From Volvox africanus (lineage: Eukaryota > Chlorophyta > Chlorophyceae > Chlamydomonadales > Volvocaceae), in contig BSDZ01000019.1 in NCBI GenBank assembly GCA_030268105.1, positions 2,419,501 to 2,483,500 on the forward strand: a stretch of 64,000 nucleotides of DNA. Reading direction: 5' to 3'. The notes beneath the pieces were generated by a model. That model was not told the DNA's origin. It saw only the letters and a list, made by a program, of their open reading frames with translations, and searched no databases. Made by a program: the position numbers and the translations under genes. This document shows, one piece after another, positions 41,005 to 53,787 of this stretch; position 1 is the stretch's first letter, and every line of letters starts with the position of its first letter.

Positions 41005-41225
41005 GGCTGTCGTGTACACAAACGGCATTGTGTTGAGGTCTGCTTTACGCAAACTTGCACATGTGCGGGGCGTTGTGTGGAATCCGCAGATGTGCGACAA
41101 GAACCCGTACAATATGCCGCACCTCGGCAGTCGGCACCCATATCCTGCGCGCTAACTGGCAGGTTGTAAACTGCACAGCCCCCGCCAACTATTTCCACGT
41201 GCTGCGTCGCCAGGTGAGGCCTGGG
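41005..41225 (+). pseudogene. Partial copy of an OGDH exon and its upstream intron
   Basis: 41090-41213 copies exon 15 of the OGDH gene (48945-49094), including its acceptor CCGCAG and donor CAG|GTGAGG. The 3' part of the preceding intron (around GTGTACACA) also aligns. A net loss of 26 nt in the middle shifts the frame, and TAA follows soon after MCDKNPYNMPHLGS. The second half (TAACTGGCAGGTTGT onwards) is nearly identical in DNA. Because intron is included, it arose from genomic DNA. It lies 0.7 kb upstream of the OGDH start. Confidence 0.8.
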
Positions 41226-41936
41226 TGCCTTTCCGCCTGGTGCCAGGCACTTCTGCCCGGCGCACCCATAGTTATGTTGGCTTGGGCCGACAGGTAGGAC
41301 AAATGGCATATGAAATACGCCCAGAGAGGATACCAATTTCGACTTCGTCGCACCTATAACCAGGGGCGGGTTTTATGAAACCTGTTTTAATCGCCTTAGT
41401 CTCAGGCTCCCTGCAGCGGCGAAGTATTCCTCTACCAGTAAAACCAATGTGAATTTCGTTGGATAGGATTTATATTAAACCTCTTGCAACCTTCTGTCCA
41501 GAAAACCGATACAACTTCCGGCACGTGCTGCACAAAGCGAAAGTCACACAATGCAGCCTTTGCTCTGACCGTCACGATATCTTCTTTAGGTTCAATATGT
41601 ATGCTGTCCGAAGCGTGTTCTTTCAGCAGGAACGGTCAGACTTATGATAAACGCTGCATACCGGTATCTACAAATTCAATATGATTTTGTACAAGTGTTT
41701 TTCTACAAACAAAATTACAGTCTTGTACGCGTGTTGGCAACAGCAAAAGTAATTTACCTGCGTAATGCACCGTACGATTGTGTTCCGGCAGCGCGTCAGA
41801 ACCACGCGGAATTTAATAAGATATTGTTGGAAGTGGTAGAGGCAGAACTGTCAGGTGCATATTGACGGCCGCGACAGTTTCGGCGGCGAATAGGGAGGCT
41901 TAGCGGTGAATCGGCTGCGGAGACTCCAGAAAAAAA
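41226..41936. other. OGDH upstream region
   Basis: About 700 bp between the exon-15 fragment and the OGDH ATG. It presumably contains the promoter and 5' UTR. Nothing else is recognised. Confidence 0.4.
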
Positions 41937-44900
41937 ATGGCGCTAGCAGCCGCCGTTAAGCGCGCGGCGGCTGAAGGCGTTCCAGGACTCCTTTGTATTC
42001 TGCGTTTGGGCCGGTTTGGCGTGCACACAACGTCTTGTGCATGGAATCCTGCGGAACCTAAGCCGGTGCCTCTTTCCAAGCTGAAAGACTCCTTCAATGA
42101 GGGCACCAGTATTACCTATCTTGAAGAGCTTGAGGAGCGTTATCACAAGGATCCCAGCTCGGTGGACCGCACTTGGCAAGCCTTTTTCCGCAACCTGGAC
42201 CAAGGCGTGTCGGGCGAAGCAATGGCCGAGGCGTTCGATGCATTTGAGAAGGGCAAGTTGCATATGTCGCCATTCTCAGCAGCGGCCGTCTCCAATCAGA
42301 CAGTGCAGGAGAGCATGCGGCTTTTGCTGCTCATCCGCGCCTACCAGGTAGGTTTTGATTGTTGTATTATCAAGGCCACATGACCTCATGGTGAGGGAGG
42401 TGCATAATATCGAATCCTTGACTGCAAACCCGGGGTTGCAGGTGTTAGGCCACTTCGCCGCTGATCTAGACCCGCTGGGCATAAGCGGCCATGCGCACCC
42501 GCCGGAGCTGGATCCATCTTTTTGGGGCTTCAAGGAGACGGACCTGGACAGGGAGTGAGTCTCTTTGGCGAATTGGCCTCGGATAGGTCTCGGAAGGAAG
42601 GGGTGGCAAATGTAAAATGTTACTAGCAAGGGCGTATTGCCCCTTTTTCATCGTTCCTCGGGGTTGCTCAATTTCCTTACCTGTGGAACACCATTGTGTT
42701 TTGGCATGTATCCTATGGGTCTCTCTTCTCCGTTTTTTCCGCCGTCCTGACCAGGTTTTACATCGGCAACTGGAATCAGGCAGGTTTCCTCGCGGAGGGG
42801 AGGCCAATGCGGACCTTGCGCGAAATGCTTACACGCCTTCAGGAGACTTATTGCAGCAACATTGGATACGAGGTGCGTGAGCAGTGATAGGGCTTATCAG
42901 CGTGCTGAGCGACGAGCTGCAGTCAGACGCCGTGGTTTGCCACGGATTGCGGTGCAATATAAGCACCGTGGACAATGTAGATGTCGTCGGGTTCTTATGC
43001 GCGATGCGCGCACCGTCGGCCACGGCAGGGTGGCGCCAGCAGGCCCGCAATAGGCTGGGAGGGCTGCTGGCCATGACTATTTGGGCCTCCCTGAGGTGTA
43101 CACCTCAACCATTGAATCTGGCCACAGTTTGGGGCAAGACGGCATGTATGATTTATCTGGACACGGCGCGGGATGCACACATGCACATTGACTCGGATCA
43201 GGATTCCTGAAGATGAAGCGGTTAGTAGGAAGGCCTTTAGACATTGGTAGGGCTTTGCAGAGCGGCAGCAAAGCCTCAACGCCGGAGGTGAACAGCCAGT
43301 AAACTATACAGGATGGTGTACCGTTATAAGGTCTTATGCAGACGTTCCCTGTTTGGGCAAAGTGGGGTGGTGCATGCGCAACGGTTCCTAAATAGATGAA
43401 CATCAAAAACGTGGCAGGGAAATTGCGGCTCACTTAAAGAATACCTTGCGTCGTGGCAGTAACAAGCATGCATGCTCTTGTGATGAACCTGGCGAACTGG
43501 TGTGTGAAATTGTATATTTACCAAACCAAACCCTCCACGGTCATGTGGGTCAACTGTCTTTTCTCCTCGTCTTTCCTTCAACAGTACATGCACATCCCGG
43601 AGCGCGACAAGTGCAATTGGATCCGCGAGCGCATTGAGACCATTGACAAGGCGAGTGCGTTGTGGCTGCTCAGCGCTCATGGGCGGGTGTGGCCCTCGGT
43701 CTGCGGCAGCTGTGCATGTGCCTCTCGCGTAATGTATACGCGTTACTCGTATGATTCTTCCCGGACGGCTTGGCAGCCCGTGCCTCGCGTTTTCAGTTCT
43801 GAACGATTCTGGGTTGGATGGAAAGGACTGAGTTGGTTCCATGCAGCACATAAGGGCCTTTCCATCGCAAAAATGGTTCGCCTTCGTACAATTTGGTAAT
43901 GCTACCTGTGATCCGTTATTGCTATTGCTCCTTGAGACCCTAATGAAGGCATGCTTGCAAGACCCCAGACAAAGACCGCACGTACCATTTGGTCCGATCT
44001 TTACTCGCCCAAACCCTGACTTGTGAGTTAAACATGAACACGCTACATGCAGGTCCAATTCACAAAGGCCCAGAAGCTGCACATGCTGGACCGTCTGGCC
44101 TGGTCGGACATGTTCGAGACGTTCTTGGCGAACAAATACACGGCGGCGAAGCGTTTCGGCCTGGAGGGTGCTGAGAGCCTCATTCCAGGCATGAAGACCA
44201 TTATCGACACGGCGGCAGATCTGGGAGTGCAGTCGGTGGTCATCGGCATGCCGCACCGAGGTGAGGCGGTGAGGCGGGGATATAGCATGCGGTTGGGAGG
44301 AGGGAAGCAGGCAGTTAAGGACGGGGCATGGTGGGAACGGGTAACGCCGGGATGGCCATAAGCTCTCAATGAAGGGTAGGGCAGCTGGATGTTTTCGGTG
44401 CAAAGGTGAGTATAGACGCACATGATTCATTTCTGCATTGCCGGTTATCTTTGCTGTCTTATAGTCTGTTTCTTTTGGAAGCGACTACCGACTGGGTCAT
44501 GCAGGTTGTTGTACTTGACGCGTCACTGCACGTCGCGGGAGGTTGGGCATTGTAGTGAACTGATCTCTCGTATACATCACGTCAGCGAGGCCATGGTGTT
44601 TTCACAGCTGCACTCTTTCCCACGCGCCGCTTCTAACTGCAAATATCAGGTCGGCTGAACGTCCTGGCGAACGTGGTGAGGAAGCCGCTCGCGCAGATCT
44701 TCAGCGAGTTTACCGGCAAGATGCACGAGGCGCACGAGGTGATTGTAGGGAGCGCAGGACAGAGGGAGCAACAATGGGAGGAATATGACATGACCTGAAA
44801 CGGGACCTGCTGCCCTCCAGAGTTTCAGGTGGTAGTCACGTGGGACTGTAGTATTGATACTACACCGTAGCGACGGCAGACAGCACCTGCTATGAACTCG

Positions 44901-47900
44901 CAAATGTGGTGCATTTCTTTCTAGAGTCGGAATACAGAGTTCGAAGCAACACACATAAACGGAACTGCACATCTCTATGCCGGGTTTGATTTTTCTCGGA
45001 GCAGGGCGAGTACACGGGTAGTGGCGATGTGAAGTACCACCTGGGCACCAGCTACAACCGACCCACAGTCAACGGCAAGATGGTGCACTTGTCGCTTGTG
45101 GCCAACCCCTCACACCTGGAGGCCGTCAACACGGTCGTGCTGGGCAAGACCCGGGGCAAGCAGTACTATAGGTGAGGCTGAAGTTAACGAACGAACGGTG
45201 TGTTCACAATGTCGATAGTACTGCGAACAGCTAATTTAGCGATCGTTTTTATAATCTGATGAGGTTTAGACCGCTGGAAGAGGGGAGCGCAGGGAAAAAG
45301 GCGTGTACACTTTAATTGCAGCACTGCTGCACTAGGTGCTCGTGGATTTGTATTTTACTAGTCTCCCTGGGCTCCGAAGTTAGCCATCTAACTGGCGGTA
45401 ATGGTGAAATGGCTTCCACATGTTACACACAGATGCCGCCTTCCACCGTTTCGTTGGAGGTCGGGGTTATGTACTTTTGTTTGTTGCCCGGCTCTGTGGT
45501 CCTCGCCGTCTCTCATCTTCCGGTTTTCCATGTCCTTAATCCTGCAGTGATGACCACGAGCGTTTGCGCAACATGGCCATCCTGCTTCATGGTGACGGCG
45601 CATTCAGCGGTCAGGGCATTGTGTACGAGACTCTGGATATGTCCGGCCTGCCAGACTACACTGTGGGGGGCACCATTCACCTGGTGGTTAACAACCAGGT
45701 AAGCGGGCACAGGATAGGGTGAGGCGCCCGGGTTAGGTATGGGGATTATGCTGTGCGCCCTTTCCATTCGATAAGTTCCTGGAAACAGAGGCTATGTCCG
45801 CTGTTATAGTTTCTGGGTTTTGTCCGCTGTTATCGGAAGATGGAAACTTTCCTCATATTGGCCAGACGGCGACGTTTGCAATGGTCTACGCCGTCTGGTG
45901 CTCGGTGCATCATTGTTCCATCTTGGGTGGTACAGCGAGTCGCACAGGGGGGCACACCAGCTAGCTCCCGGACCTTGTATGCTCTATCCTGCGAAGGGGC
46001 CTGGACGACATGCGGCCCACTATTTGCAACCGGGTTTGTGATGTTTCTGGAGATTTTGCATTTATCCTTACGTTTTCACTTTTTCTACATTCCGATCAAG
46101 AAAACGTCTTACCCAGCGTCTTTAACGAACTCGGAAACCGAACTTCCGCAGGTTGCCTTCACAACTGATCCCAAGGATTCGCGCTCCTCCCCTTACTGCA
46201 CCGACGTCGCCAAGAGCCTGAACTGCCCCATCTTCCACGTCAACGCCGATGATGTGGAGAGCGTCGTACGAGTGTGCCAGCTGGCGGCGGAGTGGCGCCA
46301 GGTGGGCACTGGGGCAGCATGGCAGCCATTTCCAAATCCGTAGTCGAATTCGTCCGGCAGGTGAAGGAGCTTCTGGACTTCATCCAGCACCATTAGCTGT
46401 AACATGGTTGCATTCAACGTTGCCTTCTTCGACAGCCTATTAGATTGTATAATAACATCCGCATCACTTCAGGTGGTCCTTACATGGGACCTCGTCCAGC
46501 ATTCCGGTTGCCTGTCTTAATCCCATATCCCCCTGATCCCCGTCCCTGCAGGCCTGGAAGTCCGACGTGGTCGTTGACCTGGTGTGCTACCGCAAGCACG
46601 GCCACAACGAGATTGACGAGCCCATGTTCACGCAGCCGCTCATGTACAAGAAGATCAAGGCCAAGAAGCACAGCCACGAGATGTACGCGGAGCAACTGCT
46701 TGCAGAGGGTACTTTCACTAAGGTTTGTGACGTGTTAGTTGGCGGCAAGGTTAGATGGGCGGTAATGGTAGGTCAGGACTCTGATGTGATATAGGTAGTA
46801 CGGCGATGGGGCATGAAGGAGATCGACCGTGCTGGGCCGTTGCTGTGCTCTGGGGTTACTGGTTTGGGCGTGGACTGCAGCGGTGGACGAAGCGCTGGCC
46901 TACTACCAATTGATTCTAAAGCAATAGATCCGCGACAAGGGGTCAGCTGTGAAAGGTAGATTCCCGCTCAGGACAGTTTCAGTGCATTACAGCCGCGCCA
47001 CGTCTGCGTGCTCCTAAACCAAAGCGATAATCGAAGCATGTGTCCGATCCGTTTCTACTTGTACCCTTGCAGGAGGAGGTCCGATCCATCCACGACAAGG
47101 TGCAGACGCTTCTTAACGAGGCCTTTGAGGCGGCCAAAGACTACAGGCCACAAAAGAAGGACTGGCTGGCTAGCCATTGGCACGGCTTCATGTCGCCGGC
47201 ACAGTTGTCCCGCATTCGCAACACGGGCGTGCCAGCGGACCTGCTGCGAACCGTGGGTCACGCCATCACGGCCCTGCCCGAGGACTTCGTGCCGCACCGC
47301 CAGATTCGGAAGGTGTACGAGCAGCGCCGCGCTATGGTGGATTCTGGTGGGTGCGGGTGTGACGGACGGCAGGCATCTATCTATGCTCGGGGTTGCATTT
47401 TTGGTTCTGGTGACCTCCGAAAGACGGTACAGGGGACGAAGCGGCTTGCTTACATCGAACGGTGTAAGGTAGTGATCACAGGCCGGCGGAATTATTGAGG
47501 CCATCTGGGTTGAGCAGCGATGATACCATACGCGCACGAGCCGTGGGTGGGGTGTATGTGTGCAGGAGCCTTCAGTATACTGTAATACCCTACGGCCTTG
47601 TCACAACTCGCTGCTCGTACTGTCGCGCTTAATTCCGACATTGGGGCTCCCGAGAAGGTTACCTTTACTTCTGACCTCGCCGCTCTTGCACCTCGCAGGT
47701 GAGGGCGTGGACTGGGCCATGGCAGAGGCGCTTGCTTTCGCGACGCTGCTATCTGAGGGCAATCACGTGAGGTTGAGTGGCCAGGACGTGGAGCGAGGCA
47801 CCTTCAGCCACCGACACGCGGTGCTTCACGACCAAAATTCGGGTATGTGGGGGTCAGCAGCGGCGGCGGCTTCTGACGGAGACACGGCTTTAAAAGCACT

Positions 47901-50900
47901 GAGTCATGCTGCAGATGATTTTTCGTTGGAGGCTGAAGGGTGTCACTTGCCGCTGGATGGCTGAGTGGTCGAGCGTCTTAACTCTGATGGCCACATCTTT
48001 CGACGGGTCTGCCTGGGACCGCGTCCTTGCAGGTTCCAAGTACGTTCCGCTGAACCATGTCTTCCCGGGGCAGAATAACAACAGCTTCACCGTGTGCAAT
48101 TCGTCGCTGTCGGAGTTCGGCGTGCTGGGCTTCGAGTTGGGCTACAGCATGGAGAGCCCCAACAGTTTGGTGTTGTGGGAAGCGCAGTTTGGAGACTTCG
48201 CCAACGGCGCACAGGCGAGTGTTCTCGACTAGGGTGAAACCGCGCAAGCAAGCGGGACTACCTTCGTAGGTATGGGACAGGTGATCGTGAAAGACTGGAA
48301 CATTCGATGCACTGCGATGTGGAGAGCGATGCGCGGGACGTAACTTCAGCTCCCTATGTTGCACACGTGCCCGTTTAGAAGCCCTCCACGTTTCCTACGC
48401 TCCTCCCGCAGATCATCTTTGATCAGTTCCTGTCTTCGGGTGAGGCCAAGTGGCTGCGCCAGAGCGGCCTCGTGTGCCTGCTGCCGCACGGCTACGATGG
48501 CCAGGGTCCCGAGCACAGTAGCGCTCGCCTGGAGCGCTTTCTGCAGGTGGGGTTGGGCATCGGGGGCTGTGTGCGGTCGTGTTGGTGGTGTCACCGGAAG
48601 TGCACCTTGGACGAGTGGCGGAATATGCTTTACAGGAGCCACGGTCCGCTGAAAGCATTCCGGCTTCCAAGATCTCAATTTATATTGCCATTGTGTTTGT
48701 TGTCAATCAGCATAGCCACGTTTCTGCCTTCACCTACTGTCGCCCCATCCCCATATAACAAGGGGAATGGTATTCTCGTGTCACAATCACATGTTAGCAA
48801 TCTGGCGATGTAATGGCTTGCAGGCATGCCGCATGGGTTCACTGACTACCTGTCTGTATCGTGTACACATACTCAACGGCCTTGCGTTGAGGACCTGTTC
48901 AGCCTAATTTTGCACGTGTCCCGGGCATGGTGTCGGATCCGCAGATGTGCGACGAGAATCCGTACGATATGCCGCACCACGACGAGGCGCAGTGGTTCAC
49001 GGGCGGCCACCTAGGCACCCAAATTCAGCGCGCTAACTGGCAGGTTGTGAATTGCACAACCCCCGCCAACTATTTCCATGTGCTGCGTCGCCAGGTGAGG
49101 CCTGCGTCGGTCGCTTCCATGCCGATGGTATTATGTCGCAAGGGTCGGGGCGGTTGATTGTCATCGCCGCTCTTCAGGGCATCTAAATCTGTTCGCAGAC
49201 TGTGGTTCTGCCGGATTTATCATTGGGGTTGTCGCCACAGTCCTCGTCTTCTGCCAGCCATCTAGCCTCTTCCAAAAGCATCTGCCATTGGATTGGCCTC
49301 CTCACAAATCGTGCCCTTTTCCTGTCAGGTGCACCGCCAGTTCCGCAAGCCCCTCATCGTGATGAGCCCCAAGAACTTACTTCGACACCCCATGTGCAAG
49401 TCGCCGCTTCGCGAGTTCGATGACATGCCCGACGACGCAAACATCGTGGGAGTGCGATTTAAGCGCGTTATCATGGATGATACCGGTATGTGCGGGCTGA
49501 TAAGTGCGGCACGCGCCATGTCATCATGGTCGCCATAGCGTGGCTGTACCTTGGCGACGTTGAAGCCACAGATGTTGAAGCCACAGCAGCTTTCCGTCCT
49601 GGCTCGGTCTTGGATCAGGTTCATGGAACGACATGGAATGGGACTGCCTGTAACGCCTCCGTGCGTGCGCCTGCTGCTGCAATCTGCAAATATAGTGCGT
49701 CAGATGGTTGATCTTCAGCTTGATCCCTTTTTTGTCACGACGCTCTCACTGCGTGTGTTCACACTTGATGCAGGCTTGCTGCCAAAGGACCGCGGCCCGC
49801 GCCCGCCCCAGGAGCCCAACGTCAAACGCGTCGTGTTCTGCTCTGGCAAGGTCTTTTATGACCTACACGCCGAGCGCGAGAAGCAGGGCAAGGTGCGTGC
49901 AAATCCAGCGAGTTGTTGCCTGATAACAACGGCATCTTCACGTCCTTTTCACATACGCTAACAATGAGTGCTGTCAGACGAGTTGCTGCAGCAGCCGCGC
50001 CTTAACTACTTGGGTCCTATTGGTTATCATGTTATGCTTGCTTTGCCATGTTGGTTCGATCTATTTGGTCGTGCATCCGCGAGGGCTTATGGCGCTGGTA
50101 ATCAACTGGCTTGAGAGGTCCCCTGCCCAAGCGGGCGCAAGGCATACCCGGGAAGGCACTGTGCCCGCCACGGCCTGACGAAGCCCCCGTTGGAACTCGA
50201 TCCTTCACACGCTATTAATCAGTGACTGTCAATCAGTACCTTTGTTCTGCTGCTTGTATCTTCTTCCCCCAGGAGGGCACGGTCGCTATCGTGCGCGTTG
50301 AACAGCTGGCGCCTTTCCCCTTCGACCTCATTTGCCGTGAGATTCGGCGCTACCCCAATGCGCAGCTACTGTGGTGCCAAGAGGAACCCATGAACATGGG
50401 CGCCTACCTCCATGTGCAGCCGCGTTTCGACACATGCCTGCAGGAGGAGGGCAGGCCCATGCTTGGCAGGTAGGCGAGGGTCTGAATGCGTGTTCTGGAG
50501 GGTGCGGGAGTCGTATAGCTATTGCAGCACGCTCTTGCAACACACTGACCCAAGTGGTATTGACATGGCGTGCTGGCACGGCCGGAACGCTCGGGGATCA
50601 GGGCAGCAGAAGCTAGAGTGCAGAGGCGGTGTACACTATGCGGTGTGCAGTCCCAATTTCAGTTCTGTTATAGGTTCTGCAGCTGCTGCCGCGGGCCGCC
50701 AACTTTGATTGTCCTAGTGCGAAAAACACGTATATAACTTTTTCGCATGTGTTTTCCCCGCACGCACCGGTGCCTGTGTACTGTAAGAATGGTCCCTTGC
50801 CATGACACACCCTTCGGCGCATTATTCGTACATTTCCTTGTAGGATGCCGTATGCTGGCCGCCCACCAATGGCCGCTACCGCCACGGGCTTCGGCGATGT

Positions 50901-50964
50901 GCACGCCCGGGAGCAGGCCAAGCTCATTGACGACGCCCTCAACGTAGATTATCGTTACCCATGA
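41937..50964 (+). CDS. OGD1: 2-oxoglutarate dehydrogenase E1 component, mitochondrial
   Basis: Nineteen exons: 41937-42347, 42442-42554, 42755-42872, 43585-43650, 44053-44260, 44650-44738, 45005-45171, 45548-45698, 46152-46301, 46552-46722, 47073-47346, 47699-47842, 48033-48214, 48412-48546, 48945-49094, 49329-49485, 49774-49892, 50273-50469, 50844-50964. Phases agree throughout, giving 1040 aa, the family length. It is the thiamine-diphosphate-dependent E1 that decarboxylates 2-oxoglutarate in the TCA cycle and passes the succinyl group to E2 lipoate. Seen: a basic presequence (about 1-35); DSFNEG and [13 protein letters not shown] of the N-terminal helix; [21 protein letters not shown]; the [13 protein letters not shown] block; ThDP motif GDG 406-408 with NN 439-440; [13 protein letters not shown]; and the C-terminal [12 protein letters not shown]. 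Introns 4 and 13 start with GC (AAG|GCGAGT, CAG|GCGAGT). A TGTAA follows at 51266. The gene is intact. Confidence 0.96.
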
Positions 50965-51265
50965 ACGTAGTCAGGGTGCCTCCTTGCGGCCGTGCAACTC
51001 CCAGACGCTAGTGAAGCAGTACCAGTAAGAACGGCCAGGATCAGGATTGAAGCTGTGGTCGCGATGAAGTCATTGTCGTCGTCGTCCTAAATTACGAAGC
51101 CGCAAGGCGGGTTAGGGGGGCATTGGTGGGCATGCCCATGTTCAGGCGTGACGTCCTTGTCACGTGCGTCTGTGTTATGTCCTGCTAGGCGCAATAAAGG
51201 CCTCAACCTTGTTGTAGTGATGACTTCTTTGGTTGCTGTGAGACTTCTGGATCTGGAAGCGGGGA

Positions 51266-51270
51266 TGTAA
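51266..51270 (+). promoter_or_regulatory. TGTAA poly(A) signal, OGD1
   Basis: TGTAA 302 nt downstream of the OGD1 stop codon, the first one I found after the gene. Confidence 0.5.
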
Positions 51271-52181
51271 TTGCCCCGTAGTGTGGGGAGACTGGTATTG
51301 CATTACCGAAGGTGGCGGCGGTGGTGGATGTGCACTTGTGAGTTCTTAACAGTGTTGTCGTGTCCTCCCGTCCTTGGCATGATCCTCCGGCTGCACGTGT
51401 CTTCGTTAACTAGTGGTTGTTGCCTCCTACACGGGTGTGACTCCTACCCGGACCTGATAGCTTGTCTGGCGCATCTTGCTCGCCCCCACTCGCCAGTGGA
51501 TAATTCATGCGGCAGCTCGGTACGACCGGTCTAGGCTTATTAGCAGTCCCTCATCCAACATATTACCATTCGGAAGTGTGTACATGTGTGTCATAGTTCT
51601 CGAGTGCAAATTATTTTTTCGTGGTACATCCTTGTGATAGGGTTGTCAGAAACTGGCAAAGCACAAACTGACAAAGCACGGAGGTTGCGCTCAGTTGCCC
51701 GATGGCAAACGTTCATCACGCGCATTGCGTGCTGAATGCAAAAACGCGGTTCAGACGGTGTTGTGATGCAAACTATACCGTGCCGTCCGACTCTGTTGGT
51801 CAAATATGGTTGCTGGGTTCGTATGTTATAGTTTTAGTGGAAAATATCGTCTGACTTTTCATTCACCTCTTGTACACATGTACACTTGAACACATGTGGG
51901 CCGCGCCTCCGTAAAGCCATGTTCCCATAAGAGACCTCCTAGATCACCTGGCGACACCACACGGCTAAGGAGGGTTGTATTGTGGTGGAAAGACCCACGC
52001 GCCGTTTTTCTCCCAGACCTCTCCACATTAACCCACAGGGTAAGAAGCAAACACTAACATTACACGTCATCGCCGCCAAACAGCAGCACCATCGTTCCGT
52101 TTGTACCGTACAAGTCCTCGTGAATATAGGATAAGGAAAAACAAACATGATTGCATCTTCACATGGGCGCACTCGGCGTTG

Positions 52182-52186
52182 TTACA
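52182..52186 (-). promoter_or_regulatory. TGTAA poly(A) signal, CS-domain gene
   Basis: TTACA on the plus strand, that is TGTAA on the minus strand, 94 nt past the stop codon of the CS-domain gene. Confidence 0.45.
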
Positions 52187-52279
52187 GAGTAGCTCGTCAT
52201 TTATTGGAACGATTGGAACGATTTCTGTCCGCATATCCCCGGCCATCGCCCAACGAGCTTCATCTCAAGTTCCAGTACT

Positions 52280-53787
52280 TCATTGCCCCATCCTTTTAGT
52301 TAACGTGAGGGTCAACAGCTTCTTGGCTTTGCTCCATTTGGCATGTGACGTGTCGTCATGTACGGGGTGCGGCAACTCCAGCTGTGCAGCCAGCAGCCGG
52401 GAGGGAAGTTTCGTGAGGCGGGTGAAGGGACTGTCAGACGGCGTGGAAGAGGTCACTATGAGAGACAAAGTTTTTTTGTATTTGAAAGATCACAGAAGTT
52501 TTCATGCTGTCATGTACATCCGAGCACGACGGAAACCCAAGTTTTCCACTAAACTCACGCCAACTGGACCCGCCTGTTTGAAGTAATGAGCGCACCAGCA
52601 AACATCAGGCTGCATCATCAAGGTCAGCAGACCGACAGGCAGGGGCCGCCCTTCGTGGGGATCACTGCCCACTGCGCCCGTTCATTACCCACTGCACGAC
52701 GCCACGATCTGAGCCCGTCAGCCAGTCACCCTAGCTGGCAGAGGTCCAGTGCTCGTGGTGCTTTTCAGCGTCCCACCTGGACCTCATGACTGATTGCAGC
52801 AGCCTCCCGTCTGTTTTGAGTCTGCAGCTGTCCTCACCCCAACCTCCATTCACCGATCCAATCCGCGTCCGAATCAGGGATGCCTTCCCCCCGCCATACC
52901 TTCAGGTGATACTTCCCGGGTACCGCCACCTGCAGCTCCCCTCCGGTACTCAGCCATACGTCCACCTCTCCGGGCGAGGACACGGAAGGAAGCACAATCG
53001 ACACTTCTAGCTGGCCATGACCCGTTGTTCCGCCAGGCAACTCCCTTAGCACGTACTCCGGAGTTCGGAGGCCTCTTGGACATTCTGCAGGTGGGCCCGG
53101 GACAGCTGCGGCGGCGGCATCCAACGACGCGGTCGGCTCTGTTGCTGCAATGGCGCCGCTGGTGGTGCTTCCAGCGGCTTGGTGGCCTGCACCGGTGTCC
53201 TCGTCATTAATGTCGTATAGAATGTTAGCTGCCGCCGCCAGTGCTGCGGCGTGCTGCTGCTGTACGGATCGATATTGAAGTGACGTGTCCCCGGTCCGCC
53301 CCTGGAGCAGCGCCCGTACAACATCATCAGACAACATCATCTACGGCGCGCCACCAGCCAATGCAGAAAGCTATTTCGCAGCAGATGGGCAAAACCCATC
53401 CTCAAAATCCAGATCTAATTTCTCAATTAGCAGAAAATCCTAAATTGATAGGTTTTGCAGCATGAAGTAGCATTCTTTCAATAAATTACGTGCATAATGA
53501 AACCAGCTTCCACCCGGATTATTATGACCAGCAGATGGGATGATGGGCAGCAGATGTGACGGCAACTCCTCAGTTGATGTCCGCATCTCTATATAAAGAC
53601 AACCTCTTGGGCCCCGCAAATGATACCTACCCGAGAATTAACGCTTGCTGCCACCGCCGGGCCCCGCTGCGTGCGACCCGCAGTCACCTGCAGCTGGTCA
53701 AGTTGCTGGATGGTCCGTTCCGCGTTCCCTGGAGCCAGGGCTTCAGGGATCAAGTGCACGAACTTGGCCCGGCCACCGGGGGCATCG
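52280..53787 (-). CDS. PIH1-type CS-domain protein, 3' exons
   Basis: Three minus-strand exons fit together: 53787-53688, 53340-52900 and 52381-52280, phase 0 at the last two junctions, giving about 214 residues up to the stop. The C-terminal 85 or so form a CS (Hsp20-like) beta-sandwich as at the end of PIH1-family proteins: TPEYVLRE, QLEVSIVLPSVSSPGEVDV, KYHLKLELPHPV (across the last intron) and AKWSKAKKLLTLTL. Before it comes an Ala/Gln-rich linker, and the first exon seen reads FVHLIPEALAPGNAERTIQQL. Known: PIH1 proteins work with HSP90 and the R2TP complex, several in pre-assembly of axonemal dyneins. The PIH1 N-domain is not visible here. More 5' exons are needed, because the first exon seen begins within a codon; sequence near 54018-54245 (-) is a weak candidate. 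It is divergent from PRMT7. Confidence 0.65.

Larger units (their letters stand above)
50965..52279. other. Convergent intergenic region
   Basis: 3' UTRs of OGD1 (+) and of the CS-domain gene (-). Minus-strand TGTAA signals are at 52186-52182 and 52064-52060. No other gene is recognised between them. Confidence 0.4.

Noticed and set aside
43324..44430. 368-aa minus-strand open frame
   Set aside because: Antisense to OGD1 exons 4 and 5 and their introns; without recognisable domains.
47955..47995. tRNA-like A box (TGGCTGAGTGG) in an OGD1 intron
   Set aside because: It resembles the D arm of tRNA-Leu/Ser, but no anticodon stem, T arm or GGTTCGA B box follows. At most a tRNA-derived scrap.
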